Source: Tetragonia tetragonoides (Eukaryota > Streptophyta > Magnoliopsida > Caryophyllales > Aizoaceae). Taken from it: DNA of 64,000 bases. Below, piece by piece: positions 28,771 to 39,850 of this stretch. A program made the position numbers and the translations under genes. The stretch covers positions 39,777,001-39,841,000 of the forward strand of contig CM076144.1 of NCBI GenBank assembly GCA_038025085.1, written 5' to 3'. The notes under the pieces are model-generated. The model made no database searches, was not told the origin of the DNA, and saw only the letters and a program-made list of their open reading frames with translations. The first letter of the stretch is position 1. Every line of letters begins with the position of its first letter.

Positions 28771-30970
28771 ATGGCGGGTGGGAATTTCATGCACAGAGTT
28801 CTTTCTTATGTCGTCAACGAACTCGTTGTCAATGGCCTTGCTAATAGGTATCAAATATTCTCTTTCTTATGCTTTCTTGTTCTTGCAATTTAGGGGAGAA
28901 AGGAAATGATCAAATCTTGTAATTTTCTGTTAAACTTAATTGAAATGGTTAATTATTTAAATGGTTGCTACTGAAACTGAAACGTGTCTCGAAAAATTGG
29001 TCTTTCTGCTGCAACTATTGATGATTTTGATAATGTTTTGCTTTGTAAACTTAGGGTTGATTTAGTATGATGCCCATATTGTGTTTAAAGATCTGATTTT
29101 TTGTAGTCAGTTCTATTGGATTGTTTAAAATTGGAATCCTATGGTCCTGTTTGATTCAATTGTTTGTGATGGGATTGATCTTGTTTTTACTATCCCTTGT
29201 GATGGGATGTGATGGTGCATTAATAAGGGATATTTTGATGACAAAGGGTCTTAATAATGACCTAGTTTGTGTTTTCAATGAGTAGTGCTTTAGTTTGTAC
29301 TATTAAACATCAGGGTGTGTCTATGTCTGGTTTGGGGTTGAGGTGGGCTCATGTGAATCTTTAATTGAATGATTGCTCCTCGAACTGAATAGTGTGTATG
29401 TTGCAACTAGGCATGTGCCTGAATTGTAACTTGGAAATTTCGACAATATGTGGTCTTTTGTTAGGTTGGAACCTGTGTCTTCCCCGTTAGAAATCTACAT
29501 AAGCTTCAATAGGTTGGCTCATCAGGATATGTTAGTTTCTGCATTGAGCTTTCATTGAAGCGAAATATATATCTCAAGGCATTTCAGTTACATACTTTGC
29601 GGGCAAAACTCCGAATGCTGCAAGCTTGAAATGTGTGAGAATATCTTACCTCAAAGGGAGCTTATCTGGGATTCTTTTTCTGGGGGGGGTTTGTTTTAAA
29701 GCCTTTTTGAAAAGTTATTGGATTATGTCGAAGGTGTTGCTCCTGGGTTGAAGACAGCAGTTTGTTGCTTTGATGTTATTAATATATGTGAGCTTCAATA
29801 GGTTGGCCCATCAGAATATGTTAGTTTCTGTACTGGGCTTTCATTGAAGCGAAATATATCTCTCAATGCTTTTCAGTTACATAGTTACAGTGCAAAATTA
29901 CTTGTGCTGCAAGCTTGAAATGTTTGAGAATATTTTAACTCAAAAGAACTATCTCGATTTCTTACTGGGGGCGGGGGGTGAATTGAGTTGCTGGATTTTG
30001 TGAAATATTTAGTTCCTCTGTGTCGAAGGGAAGACTTTGATCTACCTAAGCTTCAATAGGTTGGCTCATCAGGATTTGTTAATTTCTGTATCGAGCTTTT
30101 ATTGAAGCGAAATATATTACAACGCTTTCTGTTAGGTACTTCTGCATTACAAAATATGTATGCTGTATCTTGAAATGCTTGAGAATATTTTGCATTTAGG
30201 GTGCTATCTCGAATACTGGGTTTTTTATAAAGCCTTGTTGAATTGAGTTGCTAGATTTTATAAAAGATTTTGTTCCTTTGCATTGAAGACAACACTTGAT
30301 GTAGCTTATCTTCAGATAATATGTAGCATTTAGCTTAGACATCAAGAGGGATGTTCATGCTTCTTTCTCTGGCCGTCCGGATTTCTTGTTCTTGGTTGGC
30401 TCGTTCCCTTGAAGCTAGATTAAGTGAATGAGCTCTTTAGTTTCCAGCTGCAGTGTAACAAACAGCCTATGGCACTTCAGCTCAATAGAGTTCTACGAAA
30501 TTTCAACTATAGCAGTTAGTGAAGGGAGATGGAAAATGTTGTTGAATTACTATAGTTGTTTTAAAATTCTTGTTTGAGTATATGAATCATCCTCGTGTTA
30601 TATATACCAGCTGTGATATACAGTCAAAATTTCATCCTGTGGCATTGTTTTTTGCAGTCCTGCTTTCCAAAGGTTTGCAGTCAGGACAAATCAAAGGATG
30701 CAAAATTTGTCTAAAATGGGTATGTCATGAGTTGTCTAGAATACTTCTCTTCTCTAATGTTGAGTTTGATTTGGGAATGGACATGTAAGCGTGCTATATG
30801 TTTACAGCTGCTGAGAAGAAACTAAAAGATATCACTGAGCAAATGAAGGATTTTTCAAGGAATATCCAGGAGGTTTGTTCTCAGTCCATTAGACCATATT
30901 TGTTTCTAATTTTTGGCATGAACCAAGCTGACAAGTTCGTCAAAATTGTTTGCAGCAAATCAAGAAGTAA
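28771..30970 (+). CDS. Small conserved-looking plant protein of unknown function (72 aa, four exons)
   Basis: Exons: 28771-28847, 30658-30719, 30808-30872, 30956-30970, all with GT-AG borders and summing to 72 codons plus stop. The protein begins MAGGNFMHRVLSYVVNELVV, continues NGLANSPAFQRFAVRTNQRM, and ends in a Lys/Glu-rich helical segment (AAEKKLKDITEQMKDFSRNI, then QEQIKK). The hydrophobic N-terminal stretch and amphipathic basic middle could fit an organelle-associated peptide, but this is inference. I recognise no named family. Exons are too short to appear as long open frames; the gene is supported by phase-consistent splice sites and by coding-like residue choice. Confidence 0.72.
29502..30310 (+). 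repeat. Triplicated ~260-290-bp segment in the intron
   Basis: AGCTTCAATAGGTTGG starts units at 29502, 29791 and 30049. Each then has ATTGAAGCGAAATATAT and a TTGAAATG...GAGAATAT block. The units are clearly diverged, so the triplication is old. All three lie in the first coding intron of the 72-aa gene. Confidence 0.85.
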
Positions 30971-30979
30971 CTCTTGCAC

Positions 30980-31855
30980 TCCCAGCCATTGACTTGGATA
31001 TAGGAAAGACTTCCTCTTTTTTCCTTCCTGCTCCCAAAAGCTTAGAGCTTGATGTACATTTGAACCACATAAGTAGACGATGATGATATTTTTTTGTTTA
31101 TGAAATTGACGGACAGGCTTCTTTCTTCTGTGGAATGATGGTGCTTGAGACTGAGAGTATCGAATAACCAGATATGGTGGCGTTGTAATTAGTACCCTTT
31201 ATAGATAGCAGCAACTTCAAAGTTGTGAATAACGGTGAAGTTAAAAATTTGAAGCATGAGCTTTTTATGTTGATCGGCTGCTTTGTCTATAGCACTCGTC
31301 CATTTTGAGCCGTTTATTTTATAAATTGATATGATTGAGCATTTTGAAGAACTACCTGAACTTGGGTAGCAAGATCATAAACAACTATTGACCCTCAGTC
31401 TCAGATCCAGCTCCGAAAATGATCACACCAATAAGATTTTCAACATATTGCTCCATCATTTGTATGTTAAGCCATTTTCACTTTCAAGGCAATGTGGAAA
31501 CAGATATGGATTCACGGCTACCAAGATAAAGATTATAACCCTCGGTCTCTTATAAAGGAGAATCGGGAATCAAGAGATTGTCAGGGGAGGGCTTGATTCC
31601 TATTCACCTCTTTCGGCCTTGTGCCTCCTTTAACACCCAAGAAAACTCGTATTGAAAATTGTGTAATATCTAATCAAGACGGAGGCCAATAGTGACAACA
31701 CTAGTCGTTAATCAGAAATTTAAATTCAAATCTGATCATTGGATAAAGTAAACACAGTTGAATTGACAAATTGAGCCTCTAGTTATAAGCAAATCTTAGG
31801 GTTCTAAAGGACAGATTGATATTGAGATTCATCGTTATACCCAAATTGTGAATTA
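30980..31855. other. 3' region of the 72-aa gene and intergenic DNA
   Basis: Likely 3' untranslated sequence to about 31.3 kb, then intergenic. No other gene seen. Confidence 0.4.
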
Positions 31856-31857
31856 AT

Positions 31858-32148
31858 GGTGCGTTTTTTTCCACTTATTTCCACTGATTTTTAATGATTG
31901 AGTTAGGTCCTATCACTGATTCCCACTGATTGAGTAAGGTCCTGCCACTAATTCTCACTGATTCAATAAGGTCTTTCCACTGATTCTGTGAGTAGAAATG
32001 TGGGTCATGCCACTGATTCTGTGAGTAGAAATGTGGGTCCTGTCACTGATTGAATAAGGTCCTGCCACTGATTCTCACTGATTGAGTAAGGTCTTGCCAA
32101 TGATTCCCACTGGTTGACTAAGGTCCAATAAGTGGAAAAGAACACACC
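31858..32148. mobile_element. MITE filled with a CCACTGATT minisatellite
   Basis: GGTGCGTTTTTTTCCACTTA at the left and, inverted from the right, GGTGTGTTCTTTTCCACTTA form terminal inverted repeats. Between them the words CCACTGATT, TGAGTAAGGTCCTGCCACT and CTGTGAGTAGAAATGTGGGTC repeat in tandem. Confidence 0.72.
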
Positions 32149-32176
32149 CTAAATATGTATTTTTTTCTCCCATTTT

Positions 32177-32184
<8 letters not shown>

Positions 32185-32261
<77 letters not shown>
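32185..32261. repeat. (TA)n microsatellite at LINE 3' end
   Basis: About 77 bp of TA dinucleotides adjoin the 3' end of the minus-strand LINE and may have grown from its tail. Confidence 0.92.
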
Positions 32262-32264
<3 letters not shown>

Positions 32265-32286
32265 GGAGGTAAGAAAATGGTTGATA

Positions 32287-33093
32287 TTAGGAGCGTCTCC
32301 TCTCGAGGGTAGCTCCTAACCTATCTGCTAGAAGAATATGGTCTAGTTCTTTCGACCACGAGTGTTCCCAATTGAGGTCAGAAATAATAGCATGGCCAAG
32401 ATTAGCCAGCCAGTCTGCTGCGCGATTTCCTTCTCTGTACACGTGATTAACAATTACAGGGTTGCACATAGCCAAAAACCGCCTGGCATCGATAATAATA
32501 TTATAAATTGTCCATGGAATTATGATCTCTCCTCGCAGAGCTTGAATGACAATTGAGTTATCCCCTTCTATTTGGATGTGTTTAGCTCCATTTTCCACTG
32601 CGGTTCTTACTCTATTGCGCATGGCCGTTGCTTCTGCTACTAAAATTGAGGTATGTCCCAAATTACTTGCGCCCGCACGCAATAATCTTCCATAAGAATC
32701 ACGAACTATGAATCCTGCCGCTGCCTTTTGGCCTTTAAGCGAGCCATCAAAATTAACCTTCACATACTCAAGCGGTGGTGATGACCATCTAATGAGTTCG
32801 CTACTAGTCGTGGTCACTCGAGATGACGACCTCGCCTTCTTATTACTGCTAGAGTCTATTTCCATTCTTGTTATCCATTCTTTTTGGCAGTTAACCGCTC
32901 TATAGAGGATGCGTATGGGGTTTGGTTCCTGTGCATTAAAAACTTTTTCATTCCTATCTTTCCATAAACTCCATAAGAGGTACGCACATTTACTAATATC
33001 ATCATTATCTAAATGGTGATTTATCTTGGCTGAGTGGAGCCATTGGATTAAATGATTGATAGGTCCATTAGAATCAATCCATCCATCATCCAA
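32287..33093 (-). pseudogene. LINE RNase H C-terminal segment
   Basis: 268 codons. CAYLLWSLWKDRNEKVFN is the linker typical after zf-RVT in plant L1s. VKVNFDGSLKGQKAAAGFIV (Asp), VAEATAMRNRVRTAV (Glu), IEGDNSIVIQAL (Asp) and HVYREGNRAADWLANLGHAI mark RNase H. It is one frame shift away from the upstream RT frame, so it is probably not translated as part of the polyprotein. Confidence 0.85.
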
Positions 33094-33097
33094 AGCT

Positions 33098-36000
33098 TTA
33101 GCCCAAGCTTGTGAGGCAATTGGGCAAGTGACAATCTATGGTCTCGTCACTAACACTGCAGAATGGGCACTCGGCAGGTAGTTGTATTCCTTTGTGTCGG
33201 AGTGTTGCGCGTGTGGGAAGAGCTTGTCTAGATAATTGCCAAAGGAAAATTTTGATTTTAGGATTAACATTCAATTTCCACATCCATTTAAAGTTCCAAC
33301 TATTTTTATTATCAATGTCAAGATCGTGCGCCAACCATGTTGCCGTTTTGGTGGAAAATATTCCATTTCCTGTGTGTCCCCAACACACTTCATCCTCGAT
33401 ATCATGGATAGGTATCGTGATACCAATGATGAGCTTGACTATGTGGGATGTTAACAATTTATATAATTCAGTTAGGTTCCACGACTTATCGTCATTAATA
33501 AAATCGCACACTTTAGCATCTGGGTTACTCATATTGTTTATGTCCAAATTCATTATTTCAACAATGGGTTTCGGGTGGCACCATCTGTCAAACCGAAAAT
33601 TGATTTTCTTTCCATTACCTAATTTCCAACGTAATCCTTTTTGAAGGAGTTCTCTGGACTTGAGAATATTCTTCCATGCCCATGAATGGGTGGTTCTAGC
33701 TTTGCTGCTGAAAAAATGATTATCTTTTAAATACTTTGCATTAACTGTTTTGACCCATATATTATCTGGTCCCGATGGAACTTTCCATGCTAATTTACAA
33801 ATAAAGGCTTTGTTTGTTGCACCAGCTTTGCGTAATCCTAACCCTCCAGCGGATTTAGGTTTGCAAATTGTATCCCACGCTACCATTGGAACTCCTTTGC
33901 CTTCCGAGCCTTTTTTCCAAAAGAACTCCCTATTGATTTTATCTAGTTCCCCAGTAATCTTAGAGGGTAATTGAAAACATTGCATAGTATGAGACGGAAT
34001 GGACTCAAGATTGGCTTGTATCAGTACTGCTCTCCTTGCTTTAGAGAGAGAGTTCGCTGCCCAAGAGTTCATTCTATTTCTTGCTTTGGTAAGGATTTCG
34101 GAGAAAGCTGCTGAATCAATTTTCCCATTAAACAGAGGGCATCCTAAGTATTTTCCTAAATTGTTTTGCTGCGGTATGTTAAATAATGCAGCTACCATTT
34201 GTTTGGCGGAATCTGATACGTTTTTGGAAAAAACTACAACTGATTTATGGTAGTTAATGAGCTGTCTAGATTGAGTGCAGAAATTTTCTAGGATGGATTT
34301 CACGCTCGTGCATGTTTCTCTCGCAGCTTTGCATATGAGAAGACTGTCATCGGCAAACATGAGGCAAGGAATGAGCGGTGCGTTATTGTCAATTTTAATG
34401 CCAATTCCTGAATTGCGCTCATTAGCCTTGGTAACCACCCGATTAATAAGTACATCCATACAGAGGATGAAAAGGTACGGTGATAAAGGATCCCCTTGGC
34501 GTAGACCTCTCGAAGGTGCAAAAGGGAGTTGAGCTTCATCATTTACTAAAACTGAATAAGAAACAGTTGTAACACATTGTTGGATCCAATTAATCCATTT
34601 TTCACTAAACCCAAGTTGACAGAGACATTGGAAGAGGAAGTCCCATTCGAGTCTATCATACGCTTTCTCCAGATCCAACTTAATAGCCATCCAGCCTTTC
34701 CTGGCTTTGGAGTTTTTAAAGGTGTTCATTATTTCGTGAGCTAGTAGAATATTGTCATGGATAGATCGTCCGGAAATAAAAGCCCCTTGAAGCGGGTTGA
34801 CAAGTTTGTCGAGGAGGGGTCGCAGTCTGTTAACCAAAATCTTAGATATGCATTTAACCATAGTATTACATAAACTAATTGGTCTGAAGTGGTTGGCAGT
34901 AAGCGGATCATTAACTTTAGGAATAAGGGCTATAAAAGTATGATTTATTTCCTTTAACAATTTTCCATGGTGAAAGAAAGCCTTGACAGCCTCACATACA
35001 TCACTTCCAATGATATTCCAATAAATTTGGAAGAAACCGGCACCAAATCCATCTGGTCCTGGGGCTTTGTGAGGGTTCATTTGAAAAATTGCTGTTTTGA
35101 TTTCTTCGTTAGTAAATGGCGCAGTTAAAGCTAAATTTTCCTCGTCGGAAACACGTTTACACACGTCCGAGAGTAAAGGGGGAGACCGGTCACAATGGTC
35201 AGTCGTAAGCCGCTTTTTAAATTCACTACTAATATGATTCTTGACGAGGATTGAATCCTCTAGCCAAGCTCCCGAGTTTTCTCGTATACGAAAGATATTT
35301 CTCCGTTTTTTCCTACTATTATGATATTTCTGAAAATAAGAGGAATTACGATCTCCGTCAACTAACCACTTTTTCTTTGCATACTTACCCCAATATTTTT
35401 GGTTGAAAAGTAGCAGTTTCTCCCTTTGAAGTAGTAGTCTGTTGTACATTTCATGATGATTTCTATTATTCGGGGCTGCAAAGATGGCATTTTCAGCATA
35501 CTTAAGTTTCTCGTAATTTTTGGTGAGCTTAGTATGACTGTTACCATAATGTTTTTTACTCCATTGTTTAAATTCAGTTTTCATAGCTCTCAATTTCTGA
35601 GCTACTCTAAACATTTTTGATCCATTAATTCTTTGCTTCCAGATTTCCGTGACAACACGACCTGAATCACTATTGGTAGTCCAAAGTGGTTGGAACCGGA
35701 ATGGTCGCCCTTTGTGGTAGTTGAGTGGTTCAATGTTAAGACATAAAGGGGCATGGTCTAAACAAGTGAATTGTCCATGATGGACGACACTATCAGGGTA
35801 GAGGGTGCTCCAATCATTTCTAGCTAAAGCCCGGTCTAATCTTTCCAAAACAAGGTTACCATTAATTTTTTGCTTCCAAGTATAGGGGTTTCCCTCAAAG
35901 GGAAGAGTTTCAAAATTAAGCTGGGTACAAAAGGAATTGATTCTAGTAAATCTAGTTGAGTGGAGTTGGAAACCACCCTGTTTATCGTCTCCTGATGCTA

Positions 36001-36109
36001 ATTCATTTAAATCGCCAATTAAGCACCAAGGTAAGGAAGTCGCGTTGTTTGCAGGCTGAAGTTCGTTCCAAAAGGCATTTTTTTCGGTCTCTTGCTGGTG
36101 CATAAACAC
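33098..36109 (-). CDS. LINE endonuclease C-terminal part plus reverse transcriptase (1003 codons open)
   Basis: The frame begins in the endonuclease (LIGDLNELASGDDKQGG, then DHAPLCLNIE). RT follows: NPHKAPGPDGFGAGFFQ, RPISLCNTMVKCISKILVNR, FISGRSIHDNILLAHE, AIKLDLEKAYDRLEWDFL, GLRQGDPLSPYLFILCMD and the catalytic MFADDSLL (Asp587, Asp588), then the thumb and WGHTGNGIFSTKTA linker, ending in CPFCSVSDETIDCH (zf-RVT). A thousand open codons with all RT motifs suggest a recent copy. The N-terminal endonuclease half and C-terminal RNase H are out of frame, so this copy is probably inactive. Confidence 0.9.
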   Translation of the reverse strand: MFMHQQETEKNAFWNELQPANNATSLPWCLIGDLNELASGDDKQGGFQLHSTRFTRINSFCTQLNFETLPFEGNPYTWKQKINGNLVLERLDRALARNDWSTLYPDSVVHHGQFTCLDHAPLCLNIEPLNYHKGRPFRFQPLWTTNSDSGRVVTEIWKQRINGSKMFRVAQKLRAMKTEFKQWSKKHYGNSHTKLTKNYEKLKYAENAIFAAPNNRNHHEMYNRLLLQREKLLLFNQKYWGKYAKKKWLVDGDRNSSYFQKYHNSRKKRRNIFRIRENSGAWLEDSILVKNHISSEFKKRLTTDHCDRSPPLLSDVCKRVSDEENLALTAPFTNEEIKTAIFQMNPHKAPGPDGFGAGFFQIYWNIIGSDVCEAVKAFFHHGKLLKEINHTFIALIPKVNDPLTANHFRPISLCNTMVKCISKILVNRLRPLLDKLVNPLQGAFISGRSIHDNILLAHEIMNTFKNSKARKGWMAIKLDLEKAYDRLEWDFLFQCLCQLGFSEKWINWIQQCVTTVSYSVLVNDEAQLPFAPSRGLRQGDPLSPYLFILCMDVLINRVVTKANERNSGIGIKIDNNAPLIPCLMFADDSLLICKAARETCTSVKSILENFCTQSRQLINYHKSVVVFSKNVSDSAKQMVAALFNIPQQNNLGKYLGCPLFNGKIDSAAFSEILTKARNRMNSWAANSLSKARRAVLIQANLESIPSHTMQCFQLPSKITGELDKINREFFWKKGSEGKGVPMVAWDTICKPKSAGGLGLRKAGATNKAFICKLAWKVPSGPDNIWVKTVNAKYLKDNHFFSSKARTTHSWAWKNILKSRELLQKGLRWKLGNGKKINFRFDRWCHPKPIVEIMNLDINNMSNPDAKVCDFINDDKSWNLTELYKLLTSHIVKLIIGITIPIHDIEDEVCWGHTGNGIFSTKTATWLAHDLDIDNKNSWNFKWMWKLNVNPKIKIFLWQLSRQALPTRATLRHKGIQLPAECPFCSVSDETIDCHLPNCLTSLG

Positions 36110-36151
36110 CAGTAATTATCGAGTGATTATTGGATTTGAGGTCATGAACTT

Positions 36152-36430
36152 CTAAAGAGATGTATCTATTATGCTTAGCAATGATTTTGGCATTAATATT
36201 TGCAATGTGCCAGAGTACCCATAAACCCCCCCTCCCGAGTGATTAACAGGGTCAACGTAGTCATAGTATTCATAGCCTAATCTCCGAATAAGACGACTAG
36301 AATTAGTTGGGTTAATCATAGTTTCGATAACAAACATGATATCAGGATTGTAGGTTTTCTTAATGAATTGCAATTCACCACCCGCTTGTGGTTTCTTAGC
36401 TCCCTGAATATTCCAACATAAGATCTTCAT
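36152..36430 (-). pseudogene. LINE endonuclease N-terminal segment
   Basis: MKILCWNIQGAKKPQAGGEL, then IMFVIETMINPTNSSRLIRR and VDPVNHSGGG, are the first motifs of the L1 endonuclease. After the Gly run the frame departs from the family and stops at 36152. The codons between 36230 and 36110 make sense in a neighbouring frame, indicating paired indels. Confidence 0.85.
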
Positions 36431-36579
36431 TGATTAACTACTATGAGAAAAAGGGGAAAAACCTCCCCACAGTTGCCATAGACCATAATTCGATCCGTGG
36501 TAGTCATTAAAAAATGACAGACACTATGCAAGCTGCACAAAAAGAAGTCAGATAGAACCAGGCAAAACTTAGAAGCAAT

Positions 36580-39110
36580 CTAATCAATAAAGGAACAATA
36601 GTTTCTAGAGCAGCTCCTGTGGATGTTCTTTAAATGTGTAGACAAAGAACTTACTATTACAAAGTGTAGACTAGACATAGCATAATGACCCGTAAAATCC
36701 CAAAACTTAATAATCCGATCAGAGGCAAAAAAATTAGGCAACATAGAGGCAAAAAGGACAAAAAAAGAAATCATCAAGAAATAAGACTTGTTAGCCTGCC
36801 AACTTGTCCCTAGGTAAGGTTGATAAAGAAAGTTTAGTAAAAAACTAATACAAGGGGCTTTGAGACAGCACTCACGAAGGAGGTTAATTGAGTATGACAT
36901 GCCTTGTACTTCTGCTTAGTATTGTTTCCACATTTGTAGTGTATCTAACTAAAGAAATATTATAATTGGTAGTAAGCCAATTGTGATAAGAAGTGCTCAA
37001 ATCTATTCTGCCATGGTCTATATCTAAGTACCAATAGTGCCAAGAGAGCAAAAAACTGAAGGAAAGCTCACTTGCAGGTCTAGTACTAGAGATAAGCATA
37101 AGGGAAGTGCAGTACCAAACTATCCAGCGGCTAAGTTTAAACATAGATATGAACAGTGGTGGAAGTGGTGCTAGAGTATATTCAAGATGGATCAGATACC
37201 ATACTAATCTGAAGGAAATACTAAAGACAGTCGAGAACATATACCAGAAAAATGCGCATCCTGGCGCACCCTGATTAGTGCAAGGCGTACTGCAAGGAGC
37301 CCAATTCACAAATTTCCAACGAAGCGTTCTTTGCAAGATCGTGTTTGGTAGCTGAGAAGCAAGTAGTAAGGACAAATTGCCACAACCAGTGTTTTTCTTT
37401 AATAAGAGGTGCCAAATTGACTGAAAAGGTCTTCCAAGAAGAATTGAGTACACATTCTTAATGAAAATGATAAGCCAGTCATATGAGTATCTTTGGTAAA
37501 TGAGATAAAAAATGGCCAATACCCAAACAAAAACTCCAAAAGCATCTCAGTAACAGGGCTAATCCAAGGATAAACGTGGGCGTAAAAAATAAGAGCTAAT
37601 TGGTAGTATAACTGTACAACACTAGAAAACACATACAACTTGCTAAAAAAGATAGTGACAAAGTTCCAGATCATGTCATGAATCCAACACCACTCCCAGT
37701 AATAAAAGGATAAGGGAGCAGTATGAGTCAAATGGTTCCTACAGCACAAAAGGTTACTATCCAAGACGAAAATCCATTTAACATGAATGAACTGTTCATA
37801 AAATGACCTGAGTTGTGCAAGATCAGACCAGAGATAGCATCCACTACACAGATTACTATGACCAAGAGTGTCTACAAAATATGTATCATTTTTTATAGCT
37901 GCAAAAAACGGAATCATTCGAAAACTGCAGGGGTTATGCAAACAAACTATAAAGTCTATACATAAAGTTAAGAACAAAAAATATCTGTTGCTGAATATTA
38001 AAGCATAGCAGATAGAGTAAATGAAGTCAGTACTCAGATTGTTGAAAATAGACCTAGGAATCCAGTGCATAAAAAGGAGGCAGAAATATAGAAGCCTGTT
38101 CAAAGAGAGGAACAAATATCCATAAAAACTAGTAAAAAAATTTCGAGTATACTTAGCAGTATCCATTAATAACCTCGTCATCCAAGACCTCCACTTAAGG
38201 AGGATTATTGATTCAGTACCAAGGATGAACAAGTTTAACCAAGGTGTACTGATACATTTGTTCCACAACATCCAACTAGGGTTCCAGATTGTATATATAT
38301 ATTGACAGTAAGTGGCAGATACAAGTCCCCATCAGTAACCATAAAAATCTACACTGTGAGACAATCAGATTTTTAATAGTGATAATCATAATGAGAGGTA
38401 GAGAGAGATTAAGACATAAAACATAAGCAAACAAGCAGATCAGTTTCTCGTTACTATCAATCACCCTACAATACAACACTACAATAGAGTACTTGATCAC
38501 AAAAGTGATGAAGTTGGTAGCAGGGAAACATGCTAGGTAATGTGTCCAAAGACCATTCTCACTTATTCTCCAGTAGCTAGTAAAACTAGCAAGTACCCAA
38601 AGTTCACTGGCAACAAAGCTACCATTCCAGCCCCAAATACCGCCATAAGCAACAAGAAGGCCCATAGTCAGAACAACATACGTACCAACACTAGCCAGCA
38701 AGACGCACCGAAAACCAAAAGAGTACAACCATGAAGTGCCATCACCAAAGATATGTCCACGATTTTTCCAAGGAAAAACCATAAGAGCAAGCGAGCAAGC
38801 AAAGACTGGACTGTAGATACACAGAGCATCATATATACCAGACTCCGAAAGATTGTAGGTACTTTGAGTTGAATTAAAACAACTCTGGTGCAAAATGTAA
38901 AATAAATACTGACAGCTCACATAAGCAAGCAAAGTATGGGCTGTATCATAATAAAAGCAGTACACTCCATAAGAGTGACAAAGGACAAAAGGTTGGGTAA
39001 GACTCTGTGGGGGGTATAGGAGGATGGTATGAAAAAGAGAGGTGATTAGGGTATTTCTACCTAAGGCTCGGTTGGAGAACACAGGGATATCAACCCAAGA
39101 GAGACCCCAA
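36580..39110 (-). other. Chain of long hydrophobic open frames upstream of the LINE; origin unknown
   Basis: Four overlapping or abutting minus-strand frames (39082-38276, 38271-37399, 37519-36884, 36900-36580; 268, 290, 211 and 106 codons) cover about 2.5 kb with only frame changes between them. The translations are rich in Phe, Tyr, Trp, Cys, Leu and Ser, for example GLLVAYGGIWGWNGSFVASE and FYYWEWCWIHDMIWNF, and look like multi-membrane-span sequence, but I recognise no family. There is no CCHC knuckle, RRM or DUF4283 as expected for a LINE ORF1. The coding strand is poor in A, which lowers stop frequency and may partly explain the openness. Position 150 bp before ORF2 on the same strand makes it the 5' part of the LINE by inference. 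Confidence 0.45.
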
Positions 39111-39242
39111 AACTGATCGAGCTATTATCAACGAAACATGTGGCCAATTAAATTACCTTGTAAGTCGAGTTCCATTTATTTGTAGTTTCAAGTCCCAAAA
39201 ACTTTGTGGAAAGAATTCGGATTTCAGGCTGGGTCACATTTT

Positions 39243-39419
39243 CTTTTTGGTTTGAGACCGTCCGGTTGAATCCGGATCGAGCCGGGTGGGACCACAAGGG
39301 CGGCAAAGCTCTCCCGACAAATATTTAACACTGTTGTATTCACAGGATCTCGAATCCGAGATCACTGCTTAAGTTAGAAGAGTCACTCACCAACTCATCT
39401 AAGTGCTTGTTGGTAGGCC
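39243..39419 (-). mobile_element. tRNA-derived SINE with 12-bp target duplication
   Basis: GGGTCACATTTT occurs exactly at 39231-39242 and 39420-39431, bracketing the element. On the minus strand it starts GGCCTACCAACAAGCACTTA, contains TGAGTTGGTGAGTGA (A-box-like) and GGATTCGAGATCC (B-box-like), and ends in an A-rich tail CAAACCAAAAAG. These are RNA polymerase III SINE features. Confidence 0.82.
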
Positions 39420-39640
39420 GGGTCACATTTTGACAACACTAAGCTACGAGCCTACGACTATTCTTGTCATAATTTTTCTTATTTTTATTTTTATTTTTTG
39501 TTTTTATTTTGGGAATTTTTTTTCACAATTTTCAATTCCCTTAAAGGGAGGACTACTTCACAATCTTTGCATCACAAACACTTGAATCCTTAAACCCTTT
39601 CTCGTCTAAAGATCAAAGCAAAAAGGGCTTAACATAACCA

Positions 39641-39814
39641 ATGGCTACTTCAACCGCCATGTCAAGAACATCAAATCACCTTCATCGAACTCTCCTTCGT
39701 TTCAATCTCAATCAATGGCGCTCTCTCTTCACATCTTCTTCTTCTTCATCACTACCCGACCTCCCTCACCTCTCCAACTCTCTCTCTCGTCTTCCTCATC
39801 CTCTCCTCAATCCC

Positions 39815-39850
<36 letters not shown>

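Larger units (their letters stand above)
32265..36435 (-). mobile_element. Nearly complete L1-type LINE (ORF2 region)
   Basis: Reading right to left: endonuclease start (36430), endonuclease C-terminal part and full reverse transcriptase (36109-33098), then zf-RVT and RNase H (to 32287). Only a few frame breaks separate the segments: one region near 36230-36110 where two indels appear to compensate (a C7 run lies there), and one near 33100. The RT retains its catalytic motif. The 3' end adjoins a (TA)n tract instead of poly-A. I could not identify a target duplication. The 5' limit depends on whether the hydrophobic ORFs upstream belong to the element. Confidence 0.88.

Noticed and set aside
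33138..34532. Several plus-strand open frames over the LINE
   Set aside because: Antisense shadows of the RT reading frame; the minus strand has all the recognisable motifs.
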